64,000 nucleotides of DNA from Maylandia zebra (taxonomy: Eukaryota; Chordata; Actinopteri; Cichliformes; Cichlidae): NCBI RefSeq assembly GCF_041146795.1, contig NC_135175.1:21964575-22028574 (forward strand), given 5' to 3'. Below the pieces are notes generated by a model. It saw only the letters and a program-made list of their open reading frames with translations. It was not told where the DNA came from and did no database searches. The position numbers were made by a program, and so were the translations under genes. Each line of letters begins with the position of its first letter. Position 1 is the stretch's first letter. Shown one piece after another: positions 50,801 through 62,412 of the stretch.

Positions 50801-53800
50801 AAACAATGACCACCATCATAGTCAGCTATGCCTCAGAAAGGTTCGCCCTGACCGAGAAGTGTAACAAGACCCCTTATACCATGAACCGCAGGGCCATGAA
50901 GATTCATTGACTGCGCCAGGAGCTTAGGAGCCTTAAGAAGCAGTTCAAGAACACCAATGCGGAGGGTAAGCAAGCTTTAGAGGAACTGCAAAACATCTTG
51001 CGGAAGAAGCTGATTACCCTCCGTAGAGCAGAATGGCACAGGAGGCGGGGAAGAGCGAGAGCCAGGAAACATGCAGCTTTTATTGCTGATCCCTTTCGCT
51101 TTTCAAAACAATTGCTTGGGGTTAAGCGAAGCGGGCGGTTGGAGTGCTCAGCAGAGGAGGTGAATAACTTCCTTCATGAGACCATGAGTGACCCACTGAG
51201 GGAACAAGACTTGGGACCCAACGAAGCTCTCATCAACCTTGCCCCACCATCAGTAGAGTTTAAGTTGACGGAGCCAAGTTTGAAGGAGGTGTGTGAGGTC
51301 ATCAAAGCAGCCCACTCAGCATCTTCTCCAGGTCCCAGTGGCGTACCCTACCTTGTCTATAAGCGCTGCCCAGAGCTGCTTCGTCACCTGTGGAAGATCT
51401 TAAAGGTGATATGGCGGAAAGGGAGAGTTGCTGATCAATGGAGGTGCGCAGAGGGAGTCTGGGTTCCCAAAGAGGAGGACTCTAAAAACATAAACCAGTT
51501 TCGGAGCATCTCACTATTGAGCGTGGAGGGGAAGGTGTTTTTTAGCATTGTCTCCCGGAGATTGACCGAGTTTCTCCTTAGAAACAATTATATTGATCCA
51601 TCAGTTCAGAAGGGGGGGATCCCAGGAGTTCCTGGTTGCCTAGAGCACACTGGCGTAGTTACGCACCTTATAAGAGAAGCCCACGAGAACAGAGGTGACC
51701 TAGCCGTATTGTGGCTGGACCTGACTAATGCCTATGGGTCTATCCCACACAAAATGGTTGAGCATGCTTTACACCTCTACCATGTCCCCAGCAAGATTAA
51801 GGACCTGATCCTGGACTATACGCCAACTTCAGGCTTAGGGTCACTTCTGGGTCAGTTACTTCAGGCTGGCACTGCTTCAGGAAAGGTATAATAACAGGCT
51901 ATACCATCTCAGTTACGCTCTTTGCCCTTCCAATGAACATGGTGGTAAAGGCTGCTGAGGTGGAGTGCAGAGGGCCGCTAACAAGGTCAGGTGTTCGTCA
52001 GCCCCCTATTAGAGCCTATATGGATGACCTCACCATCACAACATCATCAGTTCCAGGTGGATCTTGCAAGGACTTGAGATACTCATCTCATGGGCAAGGA
52101 TGAGTTTTAAACCTTCCAAGTCAAGATCTATGGTACTGAAGAAGGGGAAGGTGATGGACAAGTTTCCGGTTCTCAATCTCAGGGACCATTAACGGAACAA
52201 CCAGTTAAGAGCTTGGGGAAACTCTTTGACTCCAGCCTGAAATACTCTGCTGCCATTCAGAAGGCAAATGAGGAGCTGGGACCTGGGTAAACAGCTAAGG
52301 TTCCCACAGCACATTGCAAAAACATCCCTCCGGCCAGACATGATCATTATTTCTGAGGTCTCAAAACAGCTGATCATGCCGGAACTCACAGTGCCCTGGG
52401 AAGAGCGGATCGAGGAGGCCAATGAAAGGAAACGTGCAAAGTACCAGGAACTAGTGCAGGAGTGCAGGGGAAGGGGCTAGAAGACTTTCTATGAGCCCAT
52501 AGAAGTGGGTTCTAGAGGCTTTGGAGGACGATCACTCTGCGAAGTCCTAGGCCAGCTGGGTGTGGCTGGGACAGCCAAGAAGACGGCCACCCAGGCTGTG
52601 AGCAAAGCGGCAAAGAAAGCCACAAGGTGGCTGTGGATTAAGAGTGCTGATCCGTGGGTAGCTACTGGTACGCAAGTCGGGGCCTGATCACCCCCGGCTG
52701 GGTCGCCTGGGCGAGGGTGTATGATGTTGTGAGACCAGAAACACCTGATGACCCCAGGATACATCACTGAAGATGAGTACCAGTGCATCCAGGAGATGTG
52801 TCTTGTATAGATAAAACTAATAGTCACATAAATAAAAAACCTAAATAAACTATAGTTTAAGCATATTTTTCAGTGATTAACAATTTGCTAGAATAACAAA
52901 ATTACAATAATGAAATAACTGAATCTGATTTAGTTAGGCTCTGAGGACCAGCTGCTGTGTAGTTCAAACATTGTAACATCTTTTCAAGACAAGTGGATTT
53001 GCAAATAGTGTACAGTGTCTTTTCCAGTGCTGACTTTTTAATAACATCAGTCATGAAAACAAAACAAGCCTCAGGTTTTAAAATTTATTAACAGTTTTGT
53101 AATTTCTTGTAAAAATGTTTGTCTTGAAGTAATTTGCCTTGGTGGCATTTGCATGCTGTGAAAATCTCTGATATGGTCACATAACAGCAAACTTGGCTTT
53201 AAAAATGTTTCTGGTCAGGTTTTGTTTGTTGGCTGAATGTCTTCACTGAAAGAGTGAGACGAATGAAAGGCACACCTGTGACAAACCACATTAGTTTTCA
53301 CCTCAGCTCATCTGCTGAGATATAAGCCCAGACAAGCATTTAAAGAAATGTTCTCACATGTTTAGGACACACAACTGGATCTCATGTTCCCACTGCTACC
53401 TGAAAAAAGTAGATCTGATTTTCTAGAAACTGCAGGTAGTGCTTTACCTCAGTGGGTGCACACAGGTTGGGGCATGTGTTTAGCAGCCACAACATTAAAC
53501 CCACCAAAGTTAATGTGAACAGTGTTGATTGTCTCATTAGAGGCACGACATTGCAAAAATGCTTCGGGAAACAGTTCAAAAAACAAAGAGCCCACAGCAT
53601 TAACCAGGCCTCCAAACTTTGCAGATCCCAATCCAATCACCATCTATGGGATGCGCCTGAACAAGCCCATTCAAAGGAGGCTACACCCTGAAATCCACAG
53701 GACCCAAAGGATCTGCTGCCAAAGTCTGGTGCCAGATACCACAGGACACCCCCCTGAACTCTCATGTTCATTCCCAGACGGGTCAAAGCTGTTTTTTCTT

Positions 53801-56800
53801 TTCTTTTTTTGTGGCATGAGGGGGAGGGATATTATTGTCATTACGTTTATTTTTATTGCATAAAACATTTTATTTGTAAATAATCCTTTTTATTTTTTTC
53901 AGATTAAAAGGCAAAACAAAAAAATCCTAATCAAAGGATAATGTTGGTGTCAGTAGAAAAAATTGAGGTGCTGCCTCTGCAATTACATTGAATATTTCCA
54001 AACTTTACCCTACTCCATTCATGACCAGCCAACTTTAAATAATACAAACAGACAAAGAGGTTTAAAGACTTTTGTCTCTCACTGTGCTGGTACGTGAATT
54101 AACACTGGCCTCTGGGTTTTAAGTAAATGGACTGCAAGTTTGCGTCTGAGTTGCCTCAGGTCCTGGAGTTCAATTGGAGGGCTGTTACAGCCATTTGCCC
54201 TCCCTCAAGTTTGGCTGCTTTAGAACTGGGGCAGCCCCTTCTCACAGCAGCAACTTACATAAATACACAACTTATAAAAGTTTGGGAGGCAGGGATCTAT
54301 TTGATGTTATGTGAGGTGGGTGACAGGTAGACAACTAGACCAGACCCGAGCCTTAAATAAATGACAGCCCCCCCAAAATGTGATAAAAGTTCAGTGAATC
54401 TGTGAATGAGTCACTGAAATGACACTGACACAGGACGAGATGTTGGCTGTTAACAAAACTTTCACATGTCTCTCCTAAAAAAGCATAGGACTGTAAAGTC
54501 TGTGGCTTCGGTTTAAAATAACACACATAGCTGGCGTTTGTCTGAACCCACAGCCTCCACTGGAGAGTTCAAAACTTAATATGGAGCTGAGTATCTTCAT
54601 TTTGAGGGGATGAGCAGAACACAGGAAGAATGTGCATCTAACCGGTGCCAGTTTGTTTTGGCAGCAGATAACACTGGAGCCACAGATGCAGAGATAGAGC
54701 CTCTGGGTTCAGTCACTTACTTTCTTTCCTCCTCTGCAATTTTTCTTTTCCAATACATCTTTCATGTTCTGCGGGGTAGAGAGGCGTACATGTGTATATC
54801 ATGCATTCCTTGCAGGACAGCAGAACTGAAATGCTGAAGGTCAAAGCGGCTTCACCTCATGCCCCAGTGCACATGAAAAGACCATCCATGTCTATAAATA
54901 AGACAGCTTTACTTATTAGCATGCCATCAAGCATTTAGATAGTGGCATCACACTGAAACAGGGACTCTAAAATTATCCACAAAAAGACACTAAGGGATAA
55001 ATGAGTTTCAGCTTCCAAAGGGACTCTTTCTCATAAAGAAATAAGAAAATGTCTTTTGTTTGTGGTTGAAATCATGATGTGAAAGATTGTTGTGACAGAA
55101 TGAGTCGGCACTTGAAAGCAGTGGCCCATATTAAGCAAACTAATTGGTTTTTCCAGTGGCACCCCCCATCCCTGATGGAATCTGTCTCACAGCATCACAA
55201 GGGAAACAGATTCAGTGACACTAACAAGTACATAGTTTGGCACTTCTGAGCCTAACTATAAACCCCTTTCGTCTTTTGTTTACTCCACAACTGTTTTCTT
55301 TGTTGGAATTTTTGAGGTCAGAGCAGCCCGAGTAAACAATGATTTTGTCTAGAGTCCGGCCCTTCTATCAGCAGGACTGACAGCTGAATGAAATCAAAAG
55401 CTTTTTCTCGGCATATCAGATACATAATAAATACTGTTCTTCACTTAAGCACTTAATTGAGATTTCATCACAATACATTCGATTTTTTGGTGTCAGAAGA
55501 TATTTATAGTCCAAACCAGGGAGTTCAAACTCCTTTTAAATTGTGACCCACTTTAATTGGCCAAACCAATTCAGTTACATTCAATTTTATCTATAAAGTG
55601 CCAAATCACAACAACTGTCACCTCAACGCATGACCAGTGAAGCGTCTCTCTCTGTCAGTGTAAAGAAGTGTAACTTCATATTTAATCCCTGAAATATCTT
55701 AACATAAGAAGTGCAGTTTTAACGATACATGTCAGTTTTTCTATATAATAAAGACATTAAAGAAATTTCTCAGCACAACACTTTGGGTTTAAATTATGAG
55801 AAATAAATACAAGTTCTGGTAGATCATTGCCTGGACTCTGTTGTAATTATTAAACAAAAAGGTTTTTGTTAACTCATTCTTACTTAAATAAAACAGATAA
55901 TAAGGTAGATCGTGAAAAAAATAGAAACATTTTTGCAATTTCATTTTTTTATAATATAGTGTGAAGATAAGAAAAGCTATAAAACTTGAGACAATATAGT
56001 TAACATCTGAAGTTTATGCCCACTTTCACATTTTCCAAAGACATGCAGTGGGCCGGATTGGAGTCTTTGCCCAGTCGTATGTTTGACACCCCTGGTCTAA
56101 CCAGTACTGCCCAGTTGGCAGGCTTTGGCTACATTTAGGTAAACAGCCCCAGTGAAGAGGAAATGAAGGATTAAATTTCCTGTACAACTCAAAAGTATCT
56201 CCCGTCATCTGACAATGATTAAGTTATTTATTTGCTTTTAAAAATCCATCGTTATTTTTGAACAATGTAAACGCCACAGATAAGAAAGTCTTGGCCTAGA
56301 TTTCTATGAGCTACACTAGTCTCCCCAAAACAAAGACTTGGCAATCAGAAATATACGATGGGTTTCCAGCATGCACATGACATTATTTTGGTCATGTGAC
56401 GTAGCTGTCGCCTTAGCTGCATGGTCTTAGATGAACTGAGAAACTCTTTTTGCCACTTTAGACTATCACGTGGTCTTCTGGAAGAAAATCTAATAAGTGG
56501 ACAACAACTTGAAATTATTTTTAAGTTACATGGCACAAATTTAATTAAAAATAAATTCAAAAGCAAATAGGCAACTTGGTCTGATGTCCACCAGACTCTC
56601 TTTGGATAGCTACAATATGTCAGACTCAGTTACTCAGCTACTTTCTAAAATGCAAGTGTTCATTTTTTCCCATTTAGATTATGTAATATTAAAAAAAAAT
56701 TCTTGAGGAGCACCATGAAACTACGGATCGATGATGATTCTAGCCCTTCACTGAACCTGATATGGCCGGCATAGCTTTGACTACAATTCAGCAACAGTAC

Positions 56801-59800
56801 GCTCCATGGAAAAGTGTTGCTTAATGTCAACTGGTGCTCTGTGCAAAACAGGGCCTCTCAAATTTAACCTTCACCCCACCCCGGTGAGCCCCTGAGAATA
56901 ACTCAGCAGAGCTCGAAAGTCTCTTACAGGCGAGCCTTGTTTCCAGGCACCGAGCTTGATAAAGACCTTACTTAGAGCAAAAGATAAACAAGTCCAGTTA
57001 AACATCATGTTACCAAGAGCGTTTCCAAAACCATGTTTGACTCAAAAAAAAAAAAGGAATTTAAAAGGGCAGAAGTTCCTCCCTTGCTATATCATTGCCA
57101 ATAACATGAAAAGTAGAGTAAAACATAAATTTTCACTCATTGCAACCCTGAATCTCAATAATAAACATGTTACATGTCATTAGTCATTGCATAGAACCAA
57201 GTGCATTCCTGAAAATGCTATAATAGCCCTTTAATAGACATTTTATAAAATGCATCCCGGCATTTTACAGCAGCTTACCGTCAAAGCTGCCATGTTCTGT
57301 ACAATACTGAAGCAGTTTGCCATGAGTCTCCACAGAAGGACGAAAAACAAAAACGCCAGAGTTGAAGCAATCGGGCCAGCCAGGGTCAGGAGCAGCTGAC
57401 AGTTCCTCTCTATCAAACAACTCATCTATATTTGAAAGAACCTGAGATGCACAAACAAAGCACATGTTTATACACACCAGTGATGTGCAGCATCTTCATT
57501 TTCTTTGTGCTGAAGCAAAATGACCTGTTAGCCTCACCATAGTGTCTGCATCCATGAAAACACATTTGGAGTAATGTGTGAGGGTCCAACAGTGGAGTTT
57601 GGTGAAGGTGACGCCCAGTTCGGGTCTCTTCATCATGGCCAGGTGTGCAGTGTCGCCACTGTCTAGCACATCCACCACCCTCACCTCATCGTAGATCCTC
57701 TTCAGCACAGACCTAATGATTTACAATACTATGAAATGAATCACTGTCAACCACCCATGTGGAAAACAAGAGTTCACAGGAACAGTAATGTGTATGAGTG
57801 AGAAAAAGTGAATGTAGGTAAAGTTTCTTACTGGCTAGGCTCTGATACTTGTGGACCAATGAGTGCCACCAGCTTCTTGGTTGTATTGTGCTTACGGAGG
57901 GATTTGCCCAAAACCATTGCTCCCCGAGCATAGTTGTCATTGGTAGCCAATGTCACAAATGCCTGATCTGTAAAGAAAGAAAACTGAATTAAATTGGTTA
58001 AAGGTTGCTCCCACCCAAGTACTAACCACGCCCAACCCTGCTTCGCTTCCAATATGAGAAGAGAGTGGGCGCACCCTGAGTTGCTTAACTTAAAGTTGCT
58101 TCTTAATATAGTACATACAATTTAAGAATGCTCTCAAACTCGTGTGTTAGTCAGATTCTGTTCTAAATGTTATGAAGTGGTTGAATTGGTTAGTTGTCTT
58201 AGTTGAATTGGTCACATAACTGCATCATATGACTTAAATGTGTCATATTTTTCGAAAGCCTCCGTTTTCGCAGTGTGGGGCTGCCCCACACAGTCCACAC
58301 GCTGAAGAGTGCACTCATTTGTGAGCGGCTCAGAGTAGAGCCACTACTCCTGCACATCCAAAGGTGCCAGCTGAGGTAATTCGCACATTTGACAAGGATG
58401 CCTCCTGGGTAAGGTGTTCCAGGAATGTCCTACTAGGAGGTAGACCCATGGCACGCCCAAGAGATTGGGGTGTGTCATGGGAACACCGTGGTGTTCCCTT
58501 CGATAGGTAGAGGGAGGTCTGGGCTTCTCTGCTTGGACATCTTCCATAGATAAGGGAAGAAAATTGATGGATGGATGTGTTAGTCAATGAATTCATCCCA
58601 TTTAAAAAATTTCCATAACTCTTCTGTGAATGACCAAATGATGGAAAGATGCTAGTCTATTTTCCCCCCAAGCCCTTCGACAGATTGGTGACCTCGCCAC
58701 CTAAGACAGGTGGGATGGGCTCCAGCTTCCTGTGACTATGAATTGAAGAAGTGGAAAGATGGATAGGTAGATATTTTCCTCCAGTGTAACTGCATTGCAT
58801 GTATTTTTAAAGTTTACTGCAGGAATATGAAACACACATCAACAACATTACACTGCAGTTGTAGCCTCTTGCCTTTTAGGTGATGCGTTTCTGTGTGGAT
58901 TCTCTAAAGCATGAATGATCCAAATAATTCATATGTTGATTATTTCAAGTGTTTTTGAATGAGCAACACAATCTAACCTCACTAAAAGTTTTCTCACAAA
59001 GTACCCCATAAAGGTTTAAATGTCTCATTAAGGTGATTTTTATTTGCATTGTGGCATCTACTCTGTACCACCACCTCAGGCTCCTGGGAGGAAAATCTGC
59101 CAAGTCAAGTCTTGGGAACAACGGCTTGCCTGTGAGAGGACATATAAACTGAGATGACGAAATCAGCATGGCAGCTGGGATAGTTCTGTGACTAGCAGTT
59201 AGGCCAACACCAATCCCATTTGGCCTATGCGCTAACCCTCTGGCAGTAAGATACCAATAATGGGCAAGGAGATCACAATAGATAGAGTATGTCTGACATG
59301 CTAGCAGCCCAGAGTTTGGGCCAGTTGGAGAACAATGGTTCCAAATACCACAGCTTGCCAGGAAAATTTGTTCTGTCTCACTGCCTTTTCACAGTGCCAC
59401 ACCTCCTTTCTCTTACGCCCCCTTTTCAATTGGTAAAAACCCTTCTGCAATATGAATGTAACACTAAAAAACACATAAAAGATGAGAATTAGCTCTGCAA
59501 CAACCCAAGGTACAGTGAAGTCACCGTCCAGGCAGCAGGGTCATTTCATTTTGAGTCAGGGGGACGGTTCCCAGTAAGCTTATACCACAAATTAAAAATT
59601 AATTATGGCGACTTAGGACACAGAGTAGTGTAGTAGGTCTCAAACTAAGGTCCAATGATAGTAAAGTAGTCTAAAAAGGTACCCTGTGAAATGATTTTAT
59701 CGCACTGTGTCCACTGCACCTACTTTTGGCAGTTTCCTAATATATACATGACAAAATGGAACACAGTTATAAAAAGTAGTAACACTGTAATTATGTCACA

Positions 59801-60077
59801 CCGGTAGCTGGTCACTGTGACAAATACAAGTTAATTATGTAAAGTAAGACTGTAACCACTTTAAGAATACTAAACTTCTTATTCAACAAGGGAACACAAC
59901 TACCCAAAAACAAAGAGAACAGTGACAAAAGACTATATTAGCTACATAATGTCATTTAATGTCACCAAAGTTCGCGCCATTTGCTACTTTTAAAACTTTA
60001 GAGAAAAAAAAACAAAAAATTAACAAGAATTTTTTACTATCGACGCTGAGAGTGTTAAAATGTTACCTACCAGCCAT
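47710..60077 (-). CDS. gyg1: Glycogenin-1
   Basis: Self-glucosylating glycosyltransferase (GT8) that uses UDP-glucose to build the primer on which glycogen synthase acts, in the cytosol. Eight coding exons (60071-60077, 57832-57967, 57538-57712, 57279-57441, 50114-50240, 48813-49029, 48129-48167, 47710-47868) join in frame to 340 residues (human 350). Start [18 protein letters not shown] aligns with the human start. The metal-binding DxD is D102-A-D104 (FMDADT), then [21 protein letters not shown] (about 109-129) and GGDQGILN (161-168). The glucosylated tyrosine is Tyr195 in [10 protein letters not shown], the same number as in human. The C-terminal synthase-binding helix is intact ([19 protein letters not shown]). 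Intron 4 is 7 kb and full of transposon debris. cpb1 lies next to it, as in human 3q24. Confidence 0.95.
48129..48167 (-). CDS. gyg1: gyg1 coding microexon 7 (39 nt)
   Basis: [13 protein letters not shown], 13 codons in phase 0 on both sides, so it can be skipped without shifting the frame. Acceptor CACAAAG, donor CAG|GTATGG. It lies in the variable linker where vertebrate glycogenin isoforms differ. Confidence 0.7.
48813..49029 (-). CDS. gyg1: gyg1 coding exon 6
   Basis: [19 protein letters not shown] to PFHSGCVE; end of the catalytic domain (HFLG-x-KPW) and start of the linker. Acceptor GTTTCAG, donor GAG|GTAAGT. Confidence 0.94.
50114..50240 (-). CDS. gyg1: gyg1 coding exon 5 (Tyr195)
   Basis: [19 protein letters not shown] to YTYLPAFK plus two bases; carries the autoglucosylation tyrosine. 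Acceptor TTGCAG, donor AAACA|GTAAGT. Confidence 0.94.
50430..52830 (+). mobile_element. Decayed RLE-type non-LTR retrotransposon (R2/NeSL/Hero-like)
   Basis: Read on the + strand in shifting frames. It starts with a Cys/His finger near 50492-50560 ([19 protein letters not shown]), then a basic linker and a 297-codon open stretch (50998-51891) holding most of the reverse transcriptase: [29 protein letters not shown] and the motif-A-like [15 protein letters not shown] frameshift near 51825 follows, then AYMDDLTIT (motif C-like) near 52015. A large deletion near 52285 removes the thumb region. A restriction-like endonuclease segment comes next (52268-52480: [17 protein letters not shown]). In-frame stops occur at about 50555 and 50908. 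It lies antisense to gyg1 and is inactive. Group named from recalled fish elements. Confidence 0.8.
53480..53790 (+). mobile_element. Tc1/mariner-type relic, internally deleted
   Basis: AGCCACAACATTAAACCCAC near 53485 resembles the terminus, and the stretch GGCCTCCAAACTTTGCAGAT, then CCCAATCCAATCACCATC, on to TCTGGTGCCAGATACCACAG resembles the 3' end of a transposase gene widespread in fish. Most of the middle is missing, so only about 310 of some 1200 bases remain. From memory of the family. Confidence 0.55.
55517..56094. mobile_element. hAT-like non-autonomous element
   Basis: The left end is CAGGGAGTTCAAAC and the right end, reverse-complemented, CAGGGGTGTCAAAC (11 of 14 identical). The flanks GTCCAAAC (55509-55516) and GTCTAACC (56095-56102) agree at 6 of 8, consistent with an old 8-bp target duplication. 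The stretch at about 55570-55620 looks like another repeat nested inside. No transposase frame. Confidence 0.6.
57279..57441 (-). CDS. gyg1: gyg1 coding exon 4
   Basis: [16 protein letters not shown] to TEHGSFD plus one base; contains [16 protein letters not shown]. Acceptor ATCTCAG, donor GACG|GTAAGC. Confidence 0.95.
57538..57712 (-). CDS. gyg1: gyg1 coding exon 3
   Basis: [19 protein letters not shown] to CVFMDADTM, with the catalytic DAD. Acceptor CATTAG, donor ATG|GTGAGG. Confidence 0.94.
57832..57967 (-). CDS. gyg1: gyg1 coding exon 2
   Basis: [16 protein letters not shown] to VSEPSQ (split codon). Nucleotide-binding start of the GT8 fold. Bounded by TTTACAG and CCA|GTAAGA. Confidence 0.93.
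58335..58600 (+). mobile_element. L2-type LINE 3' end fragment
   Basis: Reads on the + strand like the reverse-transcriptase C-terminal end and the terminal GATGGATGGATG tail of an L2-type fish LINE, with a disrupted frame. Confidence 0.55.
58660..58775 (+). mobile_element. Second LINE tail fragment
   Basis: GATGGGCTCCAGCTTCCTGT followed by a GATGGATAGG-type end resembles the common fish LINE tail (GGATAGGCTCCAGC...). Divergent and short. Confidence 0.4.
60071..60077 (-). CDS. gyg1: gyg1 coding exon 1 (7 nt)
   Basis: Only ATG GCT G before the donor G|GTAGGT. Accepted because it joins in phase to exon 2 to give MADQAF and the human gene also splits just after the start. Confidence 0.85.
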
Positions 60078-60150
60078 GACTGACGAATAAGTCGCAGCTA
60101 CTCTGTAGCCTGGACTTTGCAGAAGCCTTGCGTGGCGAAAAGGACCGACT

Positions 60151-60174
60151 AAATATACAGAGGTGGTTTAAATA
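60151..60174 (-). promoter_or_regulatory. gyg1: gyg1 TATA-like elements
   Basis: On the minus strand TATATTT (60151-60157) and TATTTAAA (60167-60174) lie 74-97 bases before the ATG, plausible TATA boxes for a short 5' UTR. Confidence 0.4.
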
Positions 60175-60199
60175 CCAAGATGACAGCAGCCAGACCGGC

Positions 60200-60209
60200 G
60201 TCACGTGAC
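60200..60209. promoter_or_regulatory. gyg1: Palindromic E-box GTCACGTGAC at gyg1
   Basis: A perfect 10-bp palindrome 123-132 bases before the gyg1 ATG and just upstream of the TATA-like boxes. It is identical to the CLEAR-type site bound by TFEB/MITF-family factors and also a strong USF site. Sequence is certain; function is inferred. Confidence 0.6.
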
Positions 60210-62060
60210 AGCCCCCAACACACCCACCTGCTGTTAACATGCTCCACCGCTACACAGCAGCACCTCAAGCAACACCGCTTTGAACAGGTTTACAGCCTAC
60301 AGATGAAGAAAAATTGCAATTATTGAAAATATTGTGCATTGCTTCCTCCTCCTAACGTTACGGAAATTTCACAACTCTGAAAAAGTAAAGGGGGAAAAAT
60401 TCTTTGAGTCAGAGATAACGTTGCACTCTCAGGACATAATTCTACAGCTCTGACCTTTCAAACAGCTGCCGGGTATCTCCCCTGAGTCCTGTCATCTTTA
60501 GTTATAGTGACAAATGAAAGACGGCGAAGATGTAATGCGTCCAGGAACAAGATGTCCTGTAGTAAACATTTGGCACTTTGTCGCCACCTTGTGGATTGAA
60601 GAGCGTATAGCAAGGCATTTATCAAACCGTAGTTTAGGAGGTCATTCAGTGCTCTTATTGTATTACACAACAGTGAATTATTTTTAGCTCAAGTAGTGTA
60701 CTTTAAGAGGAGTGTCATAATTAAGCAAGAGGATGATATGTCATTTTACTGTCTTACATTTAAATCAAAATAATGACATCAAGTGGCAGAATTAAAAGCA
60801 TACAAATGGCAATATTGACCACAATCTTACCAACATGTTTAACATCCATGCAATGGACTGTTGCCTAAGTAGCTCAAGAATAATTTAGTGCAAAAAGCAA
60901 ATATAATCTTCTTAAAGTGTTATTTTATTAATTAATCTAAAGAAAAAAGATGACTATTATTATTTTTGAAAATGTTACAGTTAATTTGCATATTTGTAAA
61001 ACAGAAATCTAAACATTATTATGTAAAAGCCTGTTTATCATCTTTTGTCTGTTAATTTTCAGTAATTTAAAGTAAAAATCATTTGTGTTATCATTGAAAT
61101 AAACGTGTAACTATCCAGCACAGAGGCATAATCTCCCCAGTGTGTCCTTGGTCTGGCCTTGAGCCTTCATACGATGTTGAAATTTCTTCTTTTAAATCAC
61201 TGAAAGAGTGCCTTTTTAATTTAGGCCCATACCAAACTGCATGGACATTTGCATTTTTAAAAAGCACTAATCAAAGGAGAAATAGAAATCACTGAAATGA
61301 CAATATTACGAACAAGCTGACTGACAAAGTCATAAAAAATTGGAACAATGAAAAAAAATATAGTACATCCCACTTATTATATATATCAGTGGGATGAGGG
61401 TCAATACACTGCTTTTATTTGAATATAAAACTAGTCATATTTTTTCCCCTGCATTGTGATGCGTGAAAACCAGTCAGTGAAATTTACTTTTCCAATTTTA
61501 CCCCAGAAATGTGAATGTGAAGTAAAATTTCCCGCTGGTCTTTGGCTCCCTTATTTTCTCCACCGAGGCAGATGCTTGGCAGAATGGAGATGCTGCCAAG
61601 AAGTGCTCTTTGCTTGTCACATACTGTGCCCTTGTTTAGAAAATCCCTAACAACAGATACCCACGCCCACCTAAGCGCTGCTACTGGAGCAGTGCCATCT
61701 GAACAAGAGGGATCACTGTGATCCAAAGGGGTGCAATAAATTTGTGGCTCTTTCTTTTGTTTTCTTAAATGTCTCCTTTATAGACACTTTATAGAAACTA
61801 TAAGAACATTTGGTGTTTGGCACAGTTACATTATGGTTTCATTATGGTTACATTACACAATATTTTTTCTTAAAGGTTGTGGTATATGTTTCTAAAATGT
61901 TTCCCTCTTAATTTGCATTCATTGCAGCAGATGATGAGCCCTAAAGTGAAAGTGTTATTATTGCTGTTGTTCGTACGCAGTAAAGCCTCTGTGTACCAGA
62001 CACAATATTATCGTATACACATAAAAAAATTGATTCAGCGTGTGGGGATGGATCATTGAT
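60210..62060. other. Intergenic between gyg1 and cpb1
   Basis: AT-rich, no gene or clear repeat. The short open frames here show no coding character. Confidence 0.45.
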
Positions 62061-62066
62061 TTTATT
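62061..62066 (-). terminator. cpb1: cpb1 polyadenylation signal
   Basis: AATAAA on the minus strand 159 bases after the stop codon; gives a short 3' UTR, normal for pancreatic zymogen genes. Confidence 0.55.
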
Positions 62067-62224
62067 GTTTGCACTCATCTTGACATTCTGTCAAGCACAG
62101 TGAGGAAACATGGCGGGTGGTGCCCTGTATCCATGGATACGGGCAGGAGATGGCTGAGAGGTTGGAGGGGCTGGGGGCTGGTACAGAGGAGCCGAGTTGG
62201 CAGGGGTCCTGGCAGTTCCGCATT

Positions 62225-62412
62225 TTAATAGAGGTTCTTCTGCACGTGGGCCGCAATGTACTTGATGGCCAGCATGGTCTCCTCGCATGTGGGCTTGATC
62301 TGAGACTCGGGCAGCAGGAAGCCATATTGACCCTCGTCACGCAACTCGAAGGTGTAGGAATATTTCACTCCCAGGTCGTAGGCCCAGTCATCAGAGCCTC
62401 CAGCAGCGGGGT
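62225..62412 (-). CDS. cpb1: cpb1 last exon (Asp255, Glu270)
   Basis: [18 protein letters not shown] to VQKNLY, stop TAA at 62225; acceptor GCCCTTAG. Confidence 0.95.

Larger units (their letters stand above)
50241..57278 (-). other. gyg1 intron 4 (7 kb), repeat-rich
   Basis: Holds the RLE-type LINE (50430-52830), a Tc1/mariner relic (53480-53790) and an hAT element (55517-56094). The rest (about 53800-55500 and 56100-57270) is AT-rich with nothing recognised. Confidence 0.6.
57968..60070 (-). other. gyg1 intron 1
   Basis: 2.1-kb intron with two LINE-tail fragments (58335-58600, 58660-58775); otherwise AT-rich with nothing recognised. Confidence 0.55.

Noticed and set aside
58270-58300. Short palindrome GTGTGGGGCTGCCCCACAC
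   Set aside because: Nine-base arms only; no T-run or gene context to suggest a terminator or RNA gene.
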